64,000 nt of DNA from Marsupella aquatica (taxonomy: Eukaryota; Marchantiophyta), in assembly GCA_973895155.1 (NCBI GenBank), contig OZ316896.1, forward strand, positions 3,534,001 through 3,598,000, in the 5' to 3' direction. The notes under the pieces are model-generated. The model was not told where the DNA came from, did not search any database, and saw nothing but the letters and a program-made list of their open reading frames with translations. Numbering within the stretch: the stretch's first letter is position 1; every line of letters begins with the position of its first letter. Below, in pieces: positions 31,368 through 43,000 of the stretch. A program made the translations under genes and the position numbers.

Positions 31368-32080
31368 CCTGGACATCTGTCTTGGATCTGTACATTGGGA
31401 CAGACATGAAAACATTGTGCGTATTGATGCACATGAACTTCTTGGATTACTGACATGCAGAAATGACCTGGGAAATCTGATCGTGGTCATCCGAGTATAA
31501 GATAGCGAGCATGCCGTCATCGGAAAGGAAAGGGTCCATCGCCAGAAAGAATGATTCGGCTGCTGTGTGATCTGTGACATTCCATTTCGGGACCCGACGG
31601 TCAACAATTGTGGGTTTCAAACCAGTTCCAAGGGAGATAGATGAAACCCGCATTCACCCCAAATGATCGTTCCTTCCCACCTCAAATGATTCCTTTATCT
31701 CTACACCCGGATTTGATCAAATCCTTACCCCACTTCTCAGTGTCTGAGACCCAATCTGGCTTCTCTTCCTTACTAAATGCACTATCAATGAATTCTGCCA
31801 AGCTTGATTCGACCATACAGTGTCTTCCGAGTTTAGTCTTGAAAGTCCCCACATCCCATTGGATACCGGCCCCAGAAGCATTATCTCGCGACGATTCCCA
31901 GACATCGATGGTCCTTTTATTCTTCTTCTTCTTTGTGCTTGTAGCATCCATAGGAACTATAACCTTCCCCTTCTCAACGGGGGTGATGGGGTCTGGATTG
32001 GCACCAGTGTTGGCCTCAGGGACTTCTGGTGTTGCATCGACTTTTGTGTCATCCGTGGTGGCATCAGATTTTCGACCACC
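31368..32080 (-). pseudogene. Methyltransferase catalytic half of E3
   Basis: An exon opens at GGTAG|GTGGTCG (32080) with acidic linker, then KKKKNKRTIDVWESSRD and KEEKPDWVSDTEKWGKDLI. After an in-frame TGA (31684-31682) and a shift, it reads KPTIVDRRVPKWNVTDHT, then ESFFLAMDPFLSDDGMLAILYSDDHDQISQVI, and after another shift VIQEVHVHQYAQCFHV. This parallels the E1 block IVDF...FFVLLEYCLQMANSTELLVIFF...GQIQ. Both fit the motif IV-V half of a beta-class amino-methyltransferase. The cofactor half (motifs X, I) was not found to the left, so the domain is incomplete. Broken. Confidence 0.5.
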
Positions 32081-32237
32081 TACCAAAAAATGGTGTCAAT
32101 CACAGAAATAGTGTTAGCGCCAGGCGCTGACTAAACACCCACATTAATTTTGGGAAATAAGACACATTAAACTTACAACACATGATAGCGCCAGGCGCTA
32201 ACAAAGGAGGAAGTCGGAAGAAGGAGGTGTAGCTTAC

Positions 32238-33557
32238 GTTTTTTCCCAGACTTGGCACTAGCACTTGCCACAGGGGAATCCGCCTTGGCTTTGGCTCTTG
32301 GATTTTGGCTTCGATCAACATGAACCACTGTGGTTTCGCATTTTTTTGCAACTCAGTCATCAACGAGTTGACATCCCTCTCAATTCCTTGCTTCATGTCG
32401 GAGACAAATTGTCTCGGAACTTGGGATTTAGACAGTTTATGGAAAGCATCCTTCTCAGTGTCGTCAAAAGGAGAATCCCATCTATCGGTGTCAAGGTACC
32501 AAGGGCAGTGAATTCTCTCCCACTCGGAAAATTTCCTCGGTGGAAGTATACCCTCAGCGGGATACATCGAATACAGTTCGGCCAAAATGTCTCCATCTGC
32601 GCAGATGACCCAATTCTGGAAAGTAGCTGGGTAAGCCCAAAAATAGTCAGGCTTCACAATCTCCATGTGCATGAAGAAACGATAGACATATCGTTTCGCG
32701 TGCTTTTGATTCTTGAGTGTGTAGTCTTCCTTGTCCGGGTACTTGGACATCCACATCGTATTGAAAAACTTACCTTTCACTGCATCCCCAATTTTTTTGA
32801 AATCATTGCACACTATTTCAACGAGTGAATCATAAGACTCACACTTCCATTCCTCCAATCGATTGGAAGGAATTATTTCACTGATTTGCTGGAGGGCAGT
32901 CTGCAGCATACCAATGGCAATTCCCTCCACGCTATTCCAAGTTTGCCAAGTGTGGCACCACTGCTTCACAGGGTCATCGCTAACGCTTTGCGGATGAAAG
33001 AACTGCTTCCTGAGCTCTGGCGTGCAATGCGCTACTAACAAAGTGCTCCTCAATTTGGGGTCGAGGGCGGAGACTGTTGTAAATAACCTGGCATGATCCA
33101 TGGTACAGACAACCGCATCCGGTTTCTTCTCGTGTTTGTTCACCTCTATCATCGGATACATCTCAGCATAGGTTGTCATGAAGTCTTCAAACTCAGGACT
33201 CAACAAGGGAGTGATCTTTGAGACCTTGATCGCCCAATCCTTCGTTGCTTCTTTCATCATGACCGCATGTCGTTTGGATGTCTCTTCTTGAGACCAAGGA
33301 TTTCCCTGAGCGGTAGCCGACTCCATGTCCATCTTGAATTGTCGAGAATAGGATTTAATCTTATTCTCGCATAAGATATACATAAGTGCTTCTTGAGGCA
33401 TTTTCTTGGAATACCATGATCGTTTTCGAGTCTTCTGCATCACCTGCCTAAACTTCTTGAAGTTTGCCCCATCGATGATTGATTTGTAGTATTCTAGATC
33501 GTTGGACAAAATCCTCTTAATTCGGTCTGCATCAAGTATCCAGGAAGGTTCCACCAC
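32238..33557 (-). CDS. Middle region of the E3 ParB-methyltransferase gene
   Basis: About 440 codons open to a donor GGGAAAAAAC|GTAAGC at 32237. It starts VEPSWILDADRIKRILSND. It contains DHARLFTTVSALDPKLRSTLLVAHCTPELRK (quoted in part), AKRYVYRFFMHMEIVKPDYFW and many aromatic residues. No family recognised. No internal stops, so it is the best-kept exon of E3. Position between the ParB-like and methyltransferase halves matches 11306-11854 of E1. Confidence 0.55.
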
Positions 33558-33658
33558 GGCCTATCCAAGTCTACAGAAGAATTTGTCAGTCAATAGCGCC
33601 AGGTGCTAGTAAAAACTACACTATAAAAGATAAGGATAGGTGAAATTCAAAGAGAGAC

Positions 33659-34310
33659 TTACTGGTTCATAGTATGCATAGTCGCCTCAATTTCAATCAA
33701 AGATCCCTTTTCACCCTTGAAGATAGTACATTGCACACGCGGGTGATACTTGCTATCTTCCGGATTTTCTTTCGTAACGATCGACCATGCGTAAAGTCGA
33801 TGGTTACCGTCAAAAACCCTAAAACATCTTATCTTGTAACACCATGAAGTCTGGATCGGCCGCACATTCAGCTTCAAACTTCTCGTTCTTGGCCACCCAC
33901 ACAGGGTCCCAGGTCGCTCAAATTTCTGGAGTACACGTCTGGACATTCCCATTCGAATCTGCCGGCTGGACATAGAACAACATTCCGATTTTTGAGTTGT
34001 ATCCTGTGCTACAAAAAGAGTCCTTCAACTTTTCAATTGAAGGACTTCCCTTCTGTAAGGTGCGGACAACTTCCATGTGAACCAAGCGGCACATTGGAAT
34101 CCTTGGGGGGTCTTTGTTGTGCCCTCAAAAATCCTTGCCAAACACCATAACGTGCTTGGAGATAACGTTGGACATCGTCAATGACAGTTCTCCTCGATTT
34201 TCCACAGCGTATGTGTCAAGATCGTCCATCTTTGCTCTCCTGCTCTTCGGAAATGTGACTACCGCGACTGTTTCAAGATCTTGGGATGCTGTAGACCGTG
34301 TCACACGACG
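33659..34310 (-). pseudogene. ParB-N-like domain of E3
   Basis: Reading from 34310: SIEKLKDSFCSTGYNSKIGM and LFYVQPAD, then an in-frame TGA (33920-33918), DPVWVAKNEKFEAECAADPD, a one-base shift near 33830, and CFRVFDGNHRLYAWSIV. The last block is the ParB-N/Srx signature ([VI]xDGNHRxxA), better conserved than in E1, including Asn-His-Arg. Preceding residues (KLKDSF...G) match the 'helix then strand' of ParB-N domains. ParB-N folds bind and hydrolyse nucleotides; some bind parS palindromes and some are nucleases. Broken by one stop and one shift. Confidence 0.65.
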
Positions 34311-35297
34311 ACTGTAAACAGATCCAGAAAACGAGCACTCGGATGTCTAGGAATGGATCTGCTCTCTCTTCCTGTTAGCACTATACCCATGCGAGGTGGT
34401 GGGGAGAGGGTCCATGTTTCGCACACACGAAGTGCTTCACGATCGTGATGAGTACCTCATTTGTACCGTACTTCTTCTAGAGAATTCTTGCACGAAGAAC
34501 CTCCAAAACGGAGCCTAAATACAGCGGACAAGGGAGGTGGGGAGAGTATCATCTCTAAACTATCCACTCGCTACATTGATATCTATTTACGACATTCTCC
34601 TGAGTGCCACTTGTCAATTTTGGATTAGTGGTTTAGAATACCGTTGGCATATCTTCAACGTTACGTGACCTAACGTTACTGTTGAATATGACCGTTAAAG
34701 AAGAGTTTGGTTATTTTAATCTATATTCCTAGGTCAAATCTGATATTGGTCAATGGTAGCGTCTGGCGCTACCCAAATCGATCAATATTTAAACCCTAAA
34801 TTTTCCCTAAGTTAGGCCAACATTGACCTTTAAGTATAAAATAAAAAACAAAATGAATACAATTTTTGAATATTTTGCCTTAAATGAATGTCATGATTAC
34901 CGTTTCAGATTAGCGCCCGACGCTAATATTAAATAGATAATATTTGGAAAATAGCTACAAACATTAGGATTTATTCTGAAACCCCGGATAAAATATTCCA
35001 GTTTTATACCACAATTTAGGGTGTGGGTTTGAGTAGCGCCTGGCGCTAAACATATATTGAACCATTTTGGGTCCATGTTGGAGTGAGGATGTTTGAGTAG
35101 CGCTCGACGCTACTCAATTAAGATGATTTAATAAACATGATTATGGTCTTCGTAAACGGACATCTTTAGGCTCATTAGTGTAAATGTCGTTGACATAACG
35201 ACAAAAAACATTTATTGTGTCAGATGTGCTTTCGACCGGTAGTGATTCTGCCGTATTCTAACGGCTCTGACAAACGGATTATTGACTATGAATACCA
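34311..35297. promoter_or_regulatory. Divergent intergenic region of E3 with four palindromes
   Basis: About 1 kb without a convincing gene between the divergent genes. Palindromes at 34757, 34911, 35034 and 35098, in AT-rich DNA. By analogy with E1 it may be a bidirectional control region. Confidence 0.5.
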
Positions 35298-38200
35298 TTG
35301 TGTGCATTCGAAGACGTCATTCATTATTGTGAACTGAGTGTTTTTGGGTTGGATGATCTTACAATGTCGAGGTCAATCGTTCTAACGCGTCCGTCTACGG
35401 GTGACCTTGTATCCATTCCATTGTCGGCCAATGACGTATACAAGCAAGTTAGTGAGAATTATCTCTGTGGGCGCTTTGGTTTGGATTTGAATGACATTGA
35501 GGACATTTTGGAGGAGGGAAACGGAGATGAAGCCTCTAATTTCACTGCTTCTTTTGATGTTGATGATGGGATTCGTTTTTGGCACCTGAATGCAGGAATT
35601 CGGTATTCTATTGTCATTTGAAAACCAGTCGCATCCGATCTCCCATCTTCATCCAAACCCTTTGTTGATGTTGTCTTGCTTTCAGATAGAGACAATGATG
35701 GACCTTCTGGTTTGCCTGAGTCTAGTGCTAAACCCCCTCACACAGTTGTTAAACAGGAGGTTACCCCTGTTAAACAGGAGGTTAGAGCAGTTTTTACCAA
35801 AAATTCCATTGTGTATCGGAGAAGTGCAATGGATACCATTCTTAAGTCAACTGGTTCCAGTGAAATCTCGAGGTTCATCGCGGCTGGGGACTTCTGCCAT
35901 GAACAAGTCGGTTGTTTGCCAAAGAAATACAATGGAAATATTGTATTCGAGTTGCCTCCTGCGGGAGCTCTTTCAAAGGGGTCACGTCTACGCGACATGG
36001 ACCGGTCGAAGGATTGCTACATCTGGACCAGAATATTTCCTACATCAGCTAATGTTCATCCCAAGAAATATTGGGAATTTGGTAAAGTAACGTGCACTGG
36101 TTCCATTGAGTGTAGGAATAATACTTGCGACTATTTTTGACAGAAGAAAATGAGGAACCAGAAGGCCTGGGGTGGAACCCCCAAACTTGGCGGGCAACAT
36201 CGTGTTGGCTCCTTCATTGATGAAGATGGAGTTGTTTGCCAATTTTGTGATCAAGTTCCGTTTTGTGTCCAATCTTGTCCAGCAAGGTTATTTTACATGT
36301 ACCCCCAGGTTCTAGTTGACTCAGAAACCTGTACTCACATGTCCCGCTTGGCAATTCATATGGGGATGCACAACCATCCTTCAAGAAAGGTGTTTTCTCA
36401 GAGCGCAGAGAAGATTGTTGAGGAGGTTATCAAAAAGAAATTGGAAGGAAATCCAATTTTCACTCCTGCTGGTGTAAAAAATGTGGCGACAGGGTCTTTT
36501 GTAAAGTCCTTGTGTGAAAGTGTGGAAGATATTCAAGATATTGAAGAAACCGAGATATTTGAGTCGCTCATGGTAGTTTCCACATCCCAGAAGTTTGCGT
36601 CCCTCTTTCGTAGTGTTAGACAGGACCAGAAAGGTCGAGGTGAACTAGATTTTATTGTTCGGTATCAAAGAAATATCAACATGAAGAAAAAGGTTGGCCT
36701 CTTTGAGGCATGTGAAATGGACCAAAATCGAGCTATTTCTCAGGTTGCTGCTTACACTGCGTATCGGAAAGGGTTGGATAGAGGAAAAGGTCCTCGGGGG
36801 GGTCACTTCCACGGAAGTGACACATCACGTGCGACGAAGTATAGGCCCATTTAAATGGGTGTGGCGGAAGACTTCCAAAGTTTGGTGGAAGAACACATAG
36901 GGCATGTTTTATTGATTGGTCGACTTTAAAGAACACATAGGCCTATTTAATTGCAAAAAATACTTTCTATAAAGTTTTTAGGGGTTTTTTAATAAAAAAT
37001 GACAAAATTTTAAGAAAGAAAGGGCTTTGCAAAAAAATATTTTTCACTTTAAAGTTAGGGGGGTCAAACCCTAAAACGTCGCACGCGATGTATGACCCTC
37101 CATATAGTGACCCCCCCGAGAAAAGGTCCAACAATTTGGGAACTTGCTTTCCAATCAGCAGACCAGGCAGGCTCCCCCAAGTTGTATGAAGATGCAATGA
37201 ATATGCTACTGTCCAACGCTGCCAAGTTTGAGTTGGAGAGACGTGCACCTCTCAATGGAGACGTTGTCACCAAATCTTTGAAGAGGAAAGGACATGCTTC
37301 TGGGAATATCTCGCCACAAGACTCCCGTAGGCATGATAAAATCCTTGTCACCTCGCCCAATACTAGATTGATGAAAAGGAAGAATCTTAATCGCACGACG
37401 TTTGATGCTATCCCTAGCCCCACGCCTCAAGTTAATCCTGTTGTTAATCTGTCTGGAAGTGACATTTCGGGCGGTGGAGAAGATGTCGATTTCAATACCC
37501 CTCCTGCTCAAGACCGAACGCATTCAACGAGGCTTCCCCAGACTGCTCCCTCCGTGCTTCAGCAACCGTTACAAGAGTGTCCTGTCCGTGAGACCGAGGT
37601 TGCTCCAGCTGCATGGCAATTACGTCGAACTTCAAAATTTGGCGCTGTTTCTCAATGCAACGGATCATTTTCCCGTAATTCTGAAAGAGATGAGTGTCAC
37701 AATCGCGTGAAAAAAGTTGGATTTCCCTCACCACATGGTGTTATCGGCGTTGTTGTCAAAGGACAACGCATTTTCAGGGGGGAACCCATAACCAAAATGA
37801 TTTGGTTTTGCCCAAACAATACATGTTACAGAAGCCGCCCTCGTCAAGGTGTATTGAACCTGCCCCCTTTCCCGGATGTTCTTCCCGTTTTGAAAGGGAC
37901 AAATGTTTCGGAAGACGAGCTGCAATATCTTCTTGACAACGGAATCTCCCTAGTGCGCGGAAATGAACGTACAACTACACCCCCGTCATATTTTGATCTT
38001 CGAATCAATGTCAATATCTTTCCAGAACATGTGAATCTTGTCGAACCCAATGTTCGTCTCCGAAGCCGGAATGGGAGGAATACGGTTCCTTGGTCAAATC
38101 TTACCCAGGGTCACATGAACAGAATTGTGTCTGCAAAAAAAGAGACGATGTCCATTCAGGGAGAGTGGGATGTTGCGATTGGGAATGCATGGGGAAAGCA

Positions 38201-38300
38201 GTTTAAGGTGCAAACGCACGAAAATATGCGGACGCCAAATTGTTACTTTGTTCAAATTTGCATTTTCCCCACTTGCTCGTGTGAGGATTTCTACCAGTGA
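35298..38300 (+). pseudogene. Long right-hand gene of E3, interrupted by a MITE
   Basis: Three open stretches (35298-35621, 35676-36140, 36150-38300) share one frame, split by in-frame TGA codons at 35619-35621 and 36138-36140. A MITE at 36793-37120 adds 336 bp with its target copy, a multiple of three; without it the frame reads straight through GKGPTIWELAF. The total is then about 889 codons. The N-terminal third is acidic and unassigned. At about residues 285-345 there is a Cys/His cluster: CQFCDQ, CVQSCPARL and CTHMSRLAIHMGMHNHP, like the zinc-binding DNA-recognition domain (HxGxHNHP) of FLYWCH/Mutator-type transposases. The C-terminal half contains MIWFCPNNTCYRSRPRQG and FPEHVNLVEPNVRLRSRNG. 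No DDE core recognised. Probably a DNA-binding mobility protein. Confidence 0.5.
36793..37120. mobile_element. MITE of the CTCGGGGG family, copy 2
   Basis: A 328-bp insertion with inverted ends CTCGGGGGGGTCACT and an 8-bp target duplication AAAAGGTC (36785-36792 and 37121-37128). Because the ends share bases, a 9- or 10-bp reading is also possible; 8 bp agrees with copy 1 (20779-21074). Internal ATCACGTGCGACGAAG matches copy 1. It disrupts the E3 right-hand gene. Confidence 0.9.
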
Positions 38301-39066
38301 CATTCTCGGAAACATCCATATATGCCTTGCAAACATTTGTATTGGATTTTCCTTACCATTTTCAAACTAGACGTTGAGGAATCTACATTGACCAGCCAAC
38401 CAATTCTCACTGTTGGAGAGGTTCGGCTCATATTAGAGAGGCAAAATGCTCATGGTTTATAGCATGAATCATGATGATGTAGGTTGTATTATCGGTCCAA
38501 ACGGTTATATTGATTTTGTCGTATGTCAATGGAAAAGTGTTATTTATGTCGCATCATGTTTTGTTAGCGCCAGGCGCTGATAATTTTGTCGTTTAGGCTA
38601 CACCGTTAAATATCATCGTGTTGTGCTTGATGTTCTCAACGCCAACTATTTGTTTCCTTAAATACCGATAAGATAGCGCCAGGCGCTAGTCAAGACGTTG
38701 TTCGCTTTTATTTTGGACCATATAATACCATAAAGTTTTGGGATGCATTCATTTTGTATTAATTTTATATATTTTGTTGCCGATTGTGGTGGGACCTACC
38801 ATTTTTGTGCGCATTCCTTGACATTTTTATGTATGCTCCCCCTTGTTTGTGTTGGGATATGAGGTTCAATTATTATGTGGTTTAGCGATTCATGACATGG
38901 TATCCTCCCTCACCGCAATGGACTAACTCCAACTTAAACAATTCTAAACTCCTGATTGTGTGTTCTTTCCCCTGGTACAAGATGTTTTTTCCTGGTAACA
39001 GCATAAGGCAAACAGGAAAAGTATTTGTTGTTTGCCTGTTTGCTGTCTCGGTCGCTATACCCAATG

Positions 39067-39205
39067 TCTGCCCATAACCAGGTTTCCTTGTCAATTTTCC
39101 TTTTGAGGTTTTGGAGGTCTTGTTTAGAAACCAGGTCATCTCTTCCATCGAAAGTCAAAGTGATGTCCGGCCGGGTCAGTGATATTGTGCCCTTGATCAT
39201 GGCCA
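39067..39205 (-). repeat. Duplicated 139-bp piece of the MULE-1 transposase exon
   Basis: Nearly identical to 30920-31058 (SLTRPDITLTFDGRDDLVSK and onward), same orientation, with only a few differences. It ends abruptly on both sides. Flanking 38906-39066 contains CATGGTATCCTCCCTCACC, reminiscent of a Copia primer site, but no LTR was found. It could be a captured fragment or a scar of repair. Confidence 0.85.
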
Positions 39206-40099
39206 TCTCTTTCTGTGGTGCATCCCATGGCTCCCTAAACCCAAGAAACCCCCCTTGCGCAAGCCGATTCCCGCGGCTTAGCGGCATGGGGCGCTGCTAA
39301 CCTCTACTACTACTATTAACATTTTACACACATATACTGGACAGATCCTTCATCGGGTCATGAGATATGTAGCCGGCCTAATCTAGGCCTTCCCTTGTCT
39401 TCCCCTCCGTCTTGTTAGGTATGTTTGGATTTCGCCGCCAGAATGATCCCCAATAGGCTTGGTTAAGCCGCTAAGACCTCTCTCAGCTTGACACATCCAA
39501 CTCTCACTCCCCTGCTTACTTTCCTTCCTCTATTAGTTGATGTGGGCACTCTTCACACAAGCTAATGCGACACACAAATAGCAAAATGACTCCTTCTGAC
39601 TGAGTCATACCATGCACTTGCCATACAAACAGTACATCTCATACACAAGCTCTACGAACTAAGCCGTGAGGCCAACTCTATTCAGCTCTTAGGCATGAGG
39701 AAACATGAATATACACAAGGGTCACTGTATGACTAACCGAGAGCTTCTCGTACTACTTGATCCCAGCCTGGCTGGTGCAAACTAAAAACTTGCTAAAGAA
39801 GAGGCCCTGAGCTCCCCGCTACCCAGGTACTTATCCTGGTAGTGGATCCGCCTAATTCTTTGCAGCGTAAGCCTAATCTACCTAACAGTAATCTAACTGC
39901 CCGGATCTACCTATGTACAGCAAGGCAGGAGCACAAATGTTGCTCCTACCAGTGGAACCGCAATCCCACTAAGCTAAGTGTCAGGGCCGCTCCTGGTCCT
40001 GATCCTAATCTTAAACTTGGAGATCAGCGCCCGCCCTGCCCACTCACGCCTCCTACCTCCACGTCTGCCCTTCTTAAAAGGAACGGCGCCCTTGCACCG
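39206..40099. other. Left non-coding flank of E4
   Basis: GC-richer than E3 and contains no convincing gene. It may hold the 3' region of the E4 transcript. I could not identify LTRs or inverted ends linking it to 43.8 kb. Confidence 0.4.
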
Positions 40100-43000
40100 T
40101 CATGACACCGGTGGTGGATCCTCAATGGACGCCCCCAACGCTTCCTCCTTAGCCACTGTCGTAGGTTCGTTTTTTGACAGATTACCTGCCCTTGACTGAG
40201 TCAACTCTCCATCGGCCTGACTGGGTCCACCATCGGCATCGGCATCGGCTTGGGAATCATTCACGGCTACGGCCTCAGCCCCGGCTACGGTCTCCTCGGC
40301 CTGCTCAAGAGGCGGATCTGGGATACCGGCCTCATTATTGAGTAGTTCGGCTTGGGCCGCGCCACCCCCACCTTTGGTGATAGCGGGATCTATTGCCGTG
40401 TTCATGCCGGAGGTTGGTGCCGTTTTGAGTACGGCTTGAGGGGTCGAATAACCTCCGGACCCCGAAGGTTTCCGCTTCTTCTTCTTCACTATCTCCACAG
40501 CCGTTTCCTTCCCCTTACCGCCAACGTCCGGCACCGGGCCGTGTGTCACGGCTGGTCCTTCGGCAATTACCACCCCTGGTAACTGGTTTGCCCCAACGGG
40601 AGATGGACCTGATGCAGCTAAGCATTTAAATACTACGGCTTGTTTCTTCAGCCGCTCTGTTTGGTTGTCGGCCCGCCGCTGTAGGTTCTCCATCTTCCTC
40701 GTGATTTCCTCCAACTCCTCCTGGGTCTCATCCAGGTCCTTACGTGCCTCCTTCAGCTCATTTTTGGCTTCCTCCAATTCCCTATGGGCTTCCTCCAATT
40801 CCTTCTTGGTGGTAGTCCTCTCCTCCTGGGTTGCTCTTAGCTCCTTGTCGAGCTCTACTACGACCTCAGACTCCATGTTATTCATCTTGGCATAAGTCTG
40901 GTCGAGCTGGGCGTCCTTCTCCCATAGGTCGGCCTTGAAGCTGGCCGTTAGGGACGCAAGCTCCTGCTGTAGCGCAATAATCCCTTGATAGGATTTCCCT
41001 AACTTGGCCTCCTTCAGCTCAAGGGCTCTGCGGATTTTCTCGAGCTCCACCTTCAACCCCCATTCCTTTCTTTGGGTCTCCGCCATGGCCCGGTTGTTGG
41101 CTGTTATGTGGGCCTCCTCTGCATTCCTTAGCTCCTTCTTCCATTTCTCCCTATCCTTGATTGCGTCGGCCAATTCTCCCTGGGTCTGAGTCAGTTTATC
41201 CTTGATAATCTGATTATCAGCCTGTGCGGTGTCCAACTGCCCCTACATGATGTTCAGCTCATGCCGCTTAATCCGCAGTTCATCTTGGGCTTTCTTGGCC
41301 GCCCTTAGATCTTTAATCTCGGCTTCCCTCCTCCTAAGCCGCCGGATGACCTCGTCCTTCTTGCTTCTCTCTAAAGCCACCGCTTCTTCTAATTGGTGCT
41401 TCTCCAACTGCTCCCTATGGAAAAAGGGTCCTACCTCCAACTTCTCCCCAAAGATGCCGAGCGCAAGTTCCCCACATATCTCACCATACTCCATGGCTCT
41501 ATTCTTAGCGTAGGTGGAGTAAGTAGAAGTGATCGGCATCGTCCATCGCGGCCTCTGCTCCCAAGCCGTCTTGCGGATCTCTTCAATCATGGCTAGAGGT
41601 TTGCTTCCTTTTTTGGCTAGCCGCCTGATGTCCTCCGGCCAATCTCCTCCTGGTAAATCCTTTTCCCTAGCCAGGGCTGCCTCCTCTTCCTGCCTGATTC
41701 GCTCCTGAAATTCCTGCGCCGTCTATTTTATGCCGTCAAAGCTTGGGGGAGCAACATCTGGTGGGGGAGACTCAGGGCTACTCTGCTGGTTGGGGTCCCC
41801 TCGTACTACCCTTGGAAGTGTGGGGATAAACCGGCCACAGGTCCTTACTCCTGGAACGTGATGGTCCGACCCATAGCCGGAGTTATCATGGCTGCAGTCC
41901 TCCACTGCCTCCTCTACTTCTTGGACTTCCGGCTTCTCCCTCTCCTCTTTGTCGGTAGGAGCTTCAGGCAATTCTGCCTCAGATTTAGAGCTTGAGACTC
42001 CCACGTACATTCGAACACCTGGCTTGGATTCTGGCCTGATTCTCTCATTGTCTCTAGTAAAGGGGTTTTCCCTTGTAAGCCGGTGTAGGCCTACCTCTGG
42101 AGCAGTGTCCTGCATTGTTGCCGTTGCCGTTGTCGTTGCCGATGCCGATCTCTTTTCTTTCTCCAGTAGTTTCAGTAGATTCTGCATGCCTGATTGCTGC
42201 ATCGGCAAGTCCTCCGTCCTTGGCCTAAACACCTGCTCAATCGTAGGGCTATCAGGTGGTTGAGGCTTCTCTGCTACCGGCCTCGGTGCTGGAGCTTCCT
42301 CGGGTACCCTTACCTGGAGGGGAAGTACTGGGGCAAAGGTCTGACCTCTGGCATACCGGCACAACAGCGGCATGTGATAGCCAAGCCGCGACACGCTCCC
42401 CATGCCGATTACCTGCTGCTCCTCCTTTAAGATCTTCTTCAATTGGTTGAGGAGGTACCCGTTGTAGTCCCGGCTTGGGTCTGGCCTCTCTGCCAGATAG
42501 ACCTGTGCCTTGCCAATCTCTGCCCTCGGCAAGTTACAATGCATGGTCACCCGCAAGAAGTCGATCATCTCTCCTATGTGCGGGTTGGTGCAGGTGTTCC
42601 GGAAGAAGCCATTCTTTGTTGATGGCCCGGGGAACAACCGGAACTCCTTGTCAGGCAAGGTCTTCCTGGTATCAACCTTGGTCTTATTGCCTATCGTCAA
42701 GCCAAACACTTTGGCAATCACGTTGGGAGTAAGATAGAAATCCTTCCCATATATCCTTGTGCAATTGGTCTCGGGTTCCCATGACCCCACGAATTCTAAT
42801 AGGTCTGAATCCGGCACCTCCGGCTTCAGCCATGATAATCTTACAAAGGCCTCTAAGCCGGATCCGGCCATGAAGCCTTGGTACTTCTTGGTCTGCATGG
42901 CCGTAAAGCATGCATCCTCCTCCCGTGCAAAATGTAGTTGCACCTCCACAGGTAGGGTTGCCGCCCAGCCCTTCCAGGTGTCATCCCTGGTTGGAATGGC

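Larger units (their letters stand above)
31325..38688. repeat. E3 dispersed palindrome family TAGCGCCAGGCGCTA
   Basis: Ten copies with at most a few changes. Starts: 31325, 32114, 32186, 33594, 34757, 34911, 35034, 35098, 38565 and 38674. Arms are TAGCG(C/T)C and its inverse around one or a few central bases. Four cluster in 360 bp between the divergent genes. Two sit in introns beside the 32238 exon border, one in the gap before 33557 and two beyond the plus-strand gene. Confidence 0.88.
31300..38900. mobile_element. Large nested element E3 (about 7.6 kb, ends uncertain)
   Basis: It lies in the transposase intron upstream of 31249. Its limits are judged from content: the ten-copy palindrome TAGCGCCAGGCGCTA spans 31325-38688. 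I found no clean terminal repeats or target duplication. Plan: minus-strand ParB-like/methyltransferase gene (34310 to 31368), palindrome-rich divergent region (34.7-35.2 kb), and a plus-strand long open frame (35298-38300). This is the same arrangement as E1 with different sequence. The methyltransferase loop half present in E1 is absent, so the left end is probably truncated. Confidence 0.6.

Noticed and set aside
31300-38900. Claim of exact E3 ends
   Set aside because: I searched both flanks for inverted or direct repeats by eye and found none convincing, so only approximate limits are given.
40665-41189. Plus-strand serine/leucine-rich frames
   Set aside because: They are the reverse of the coiled-coil coding sequence on the minus strand.
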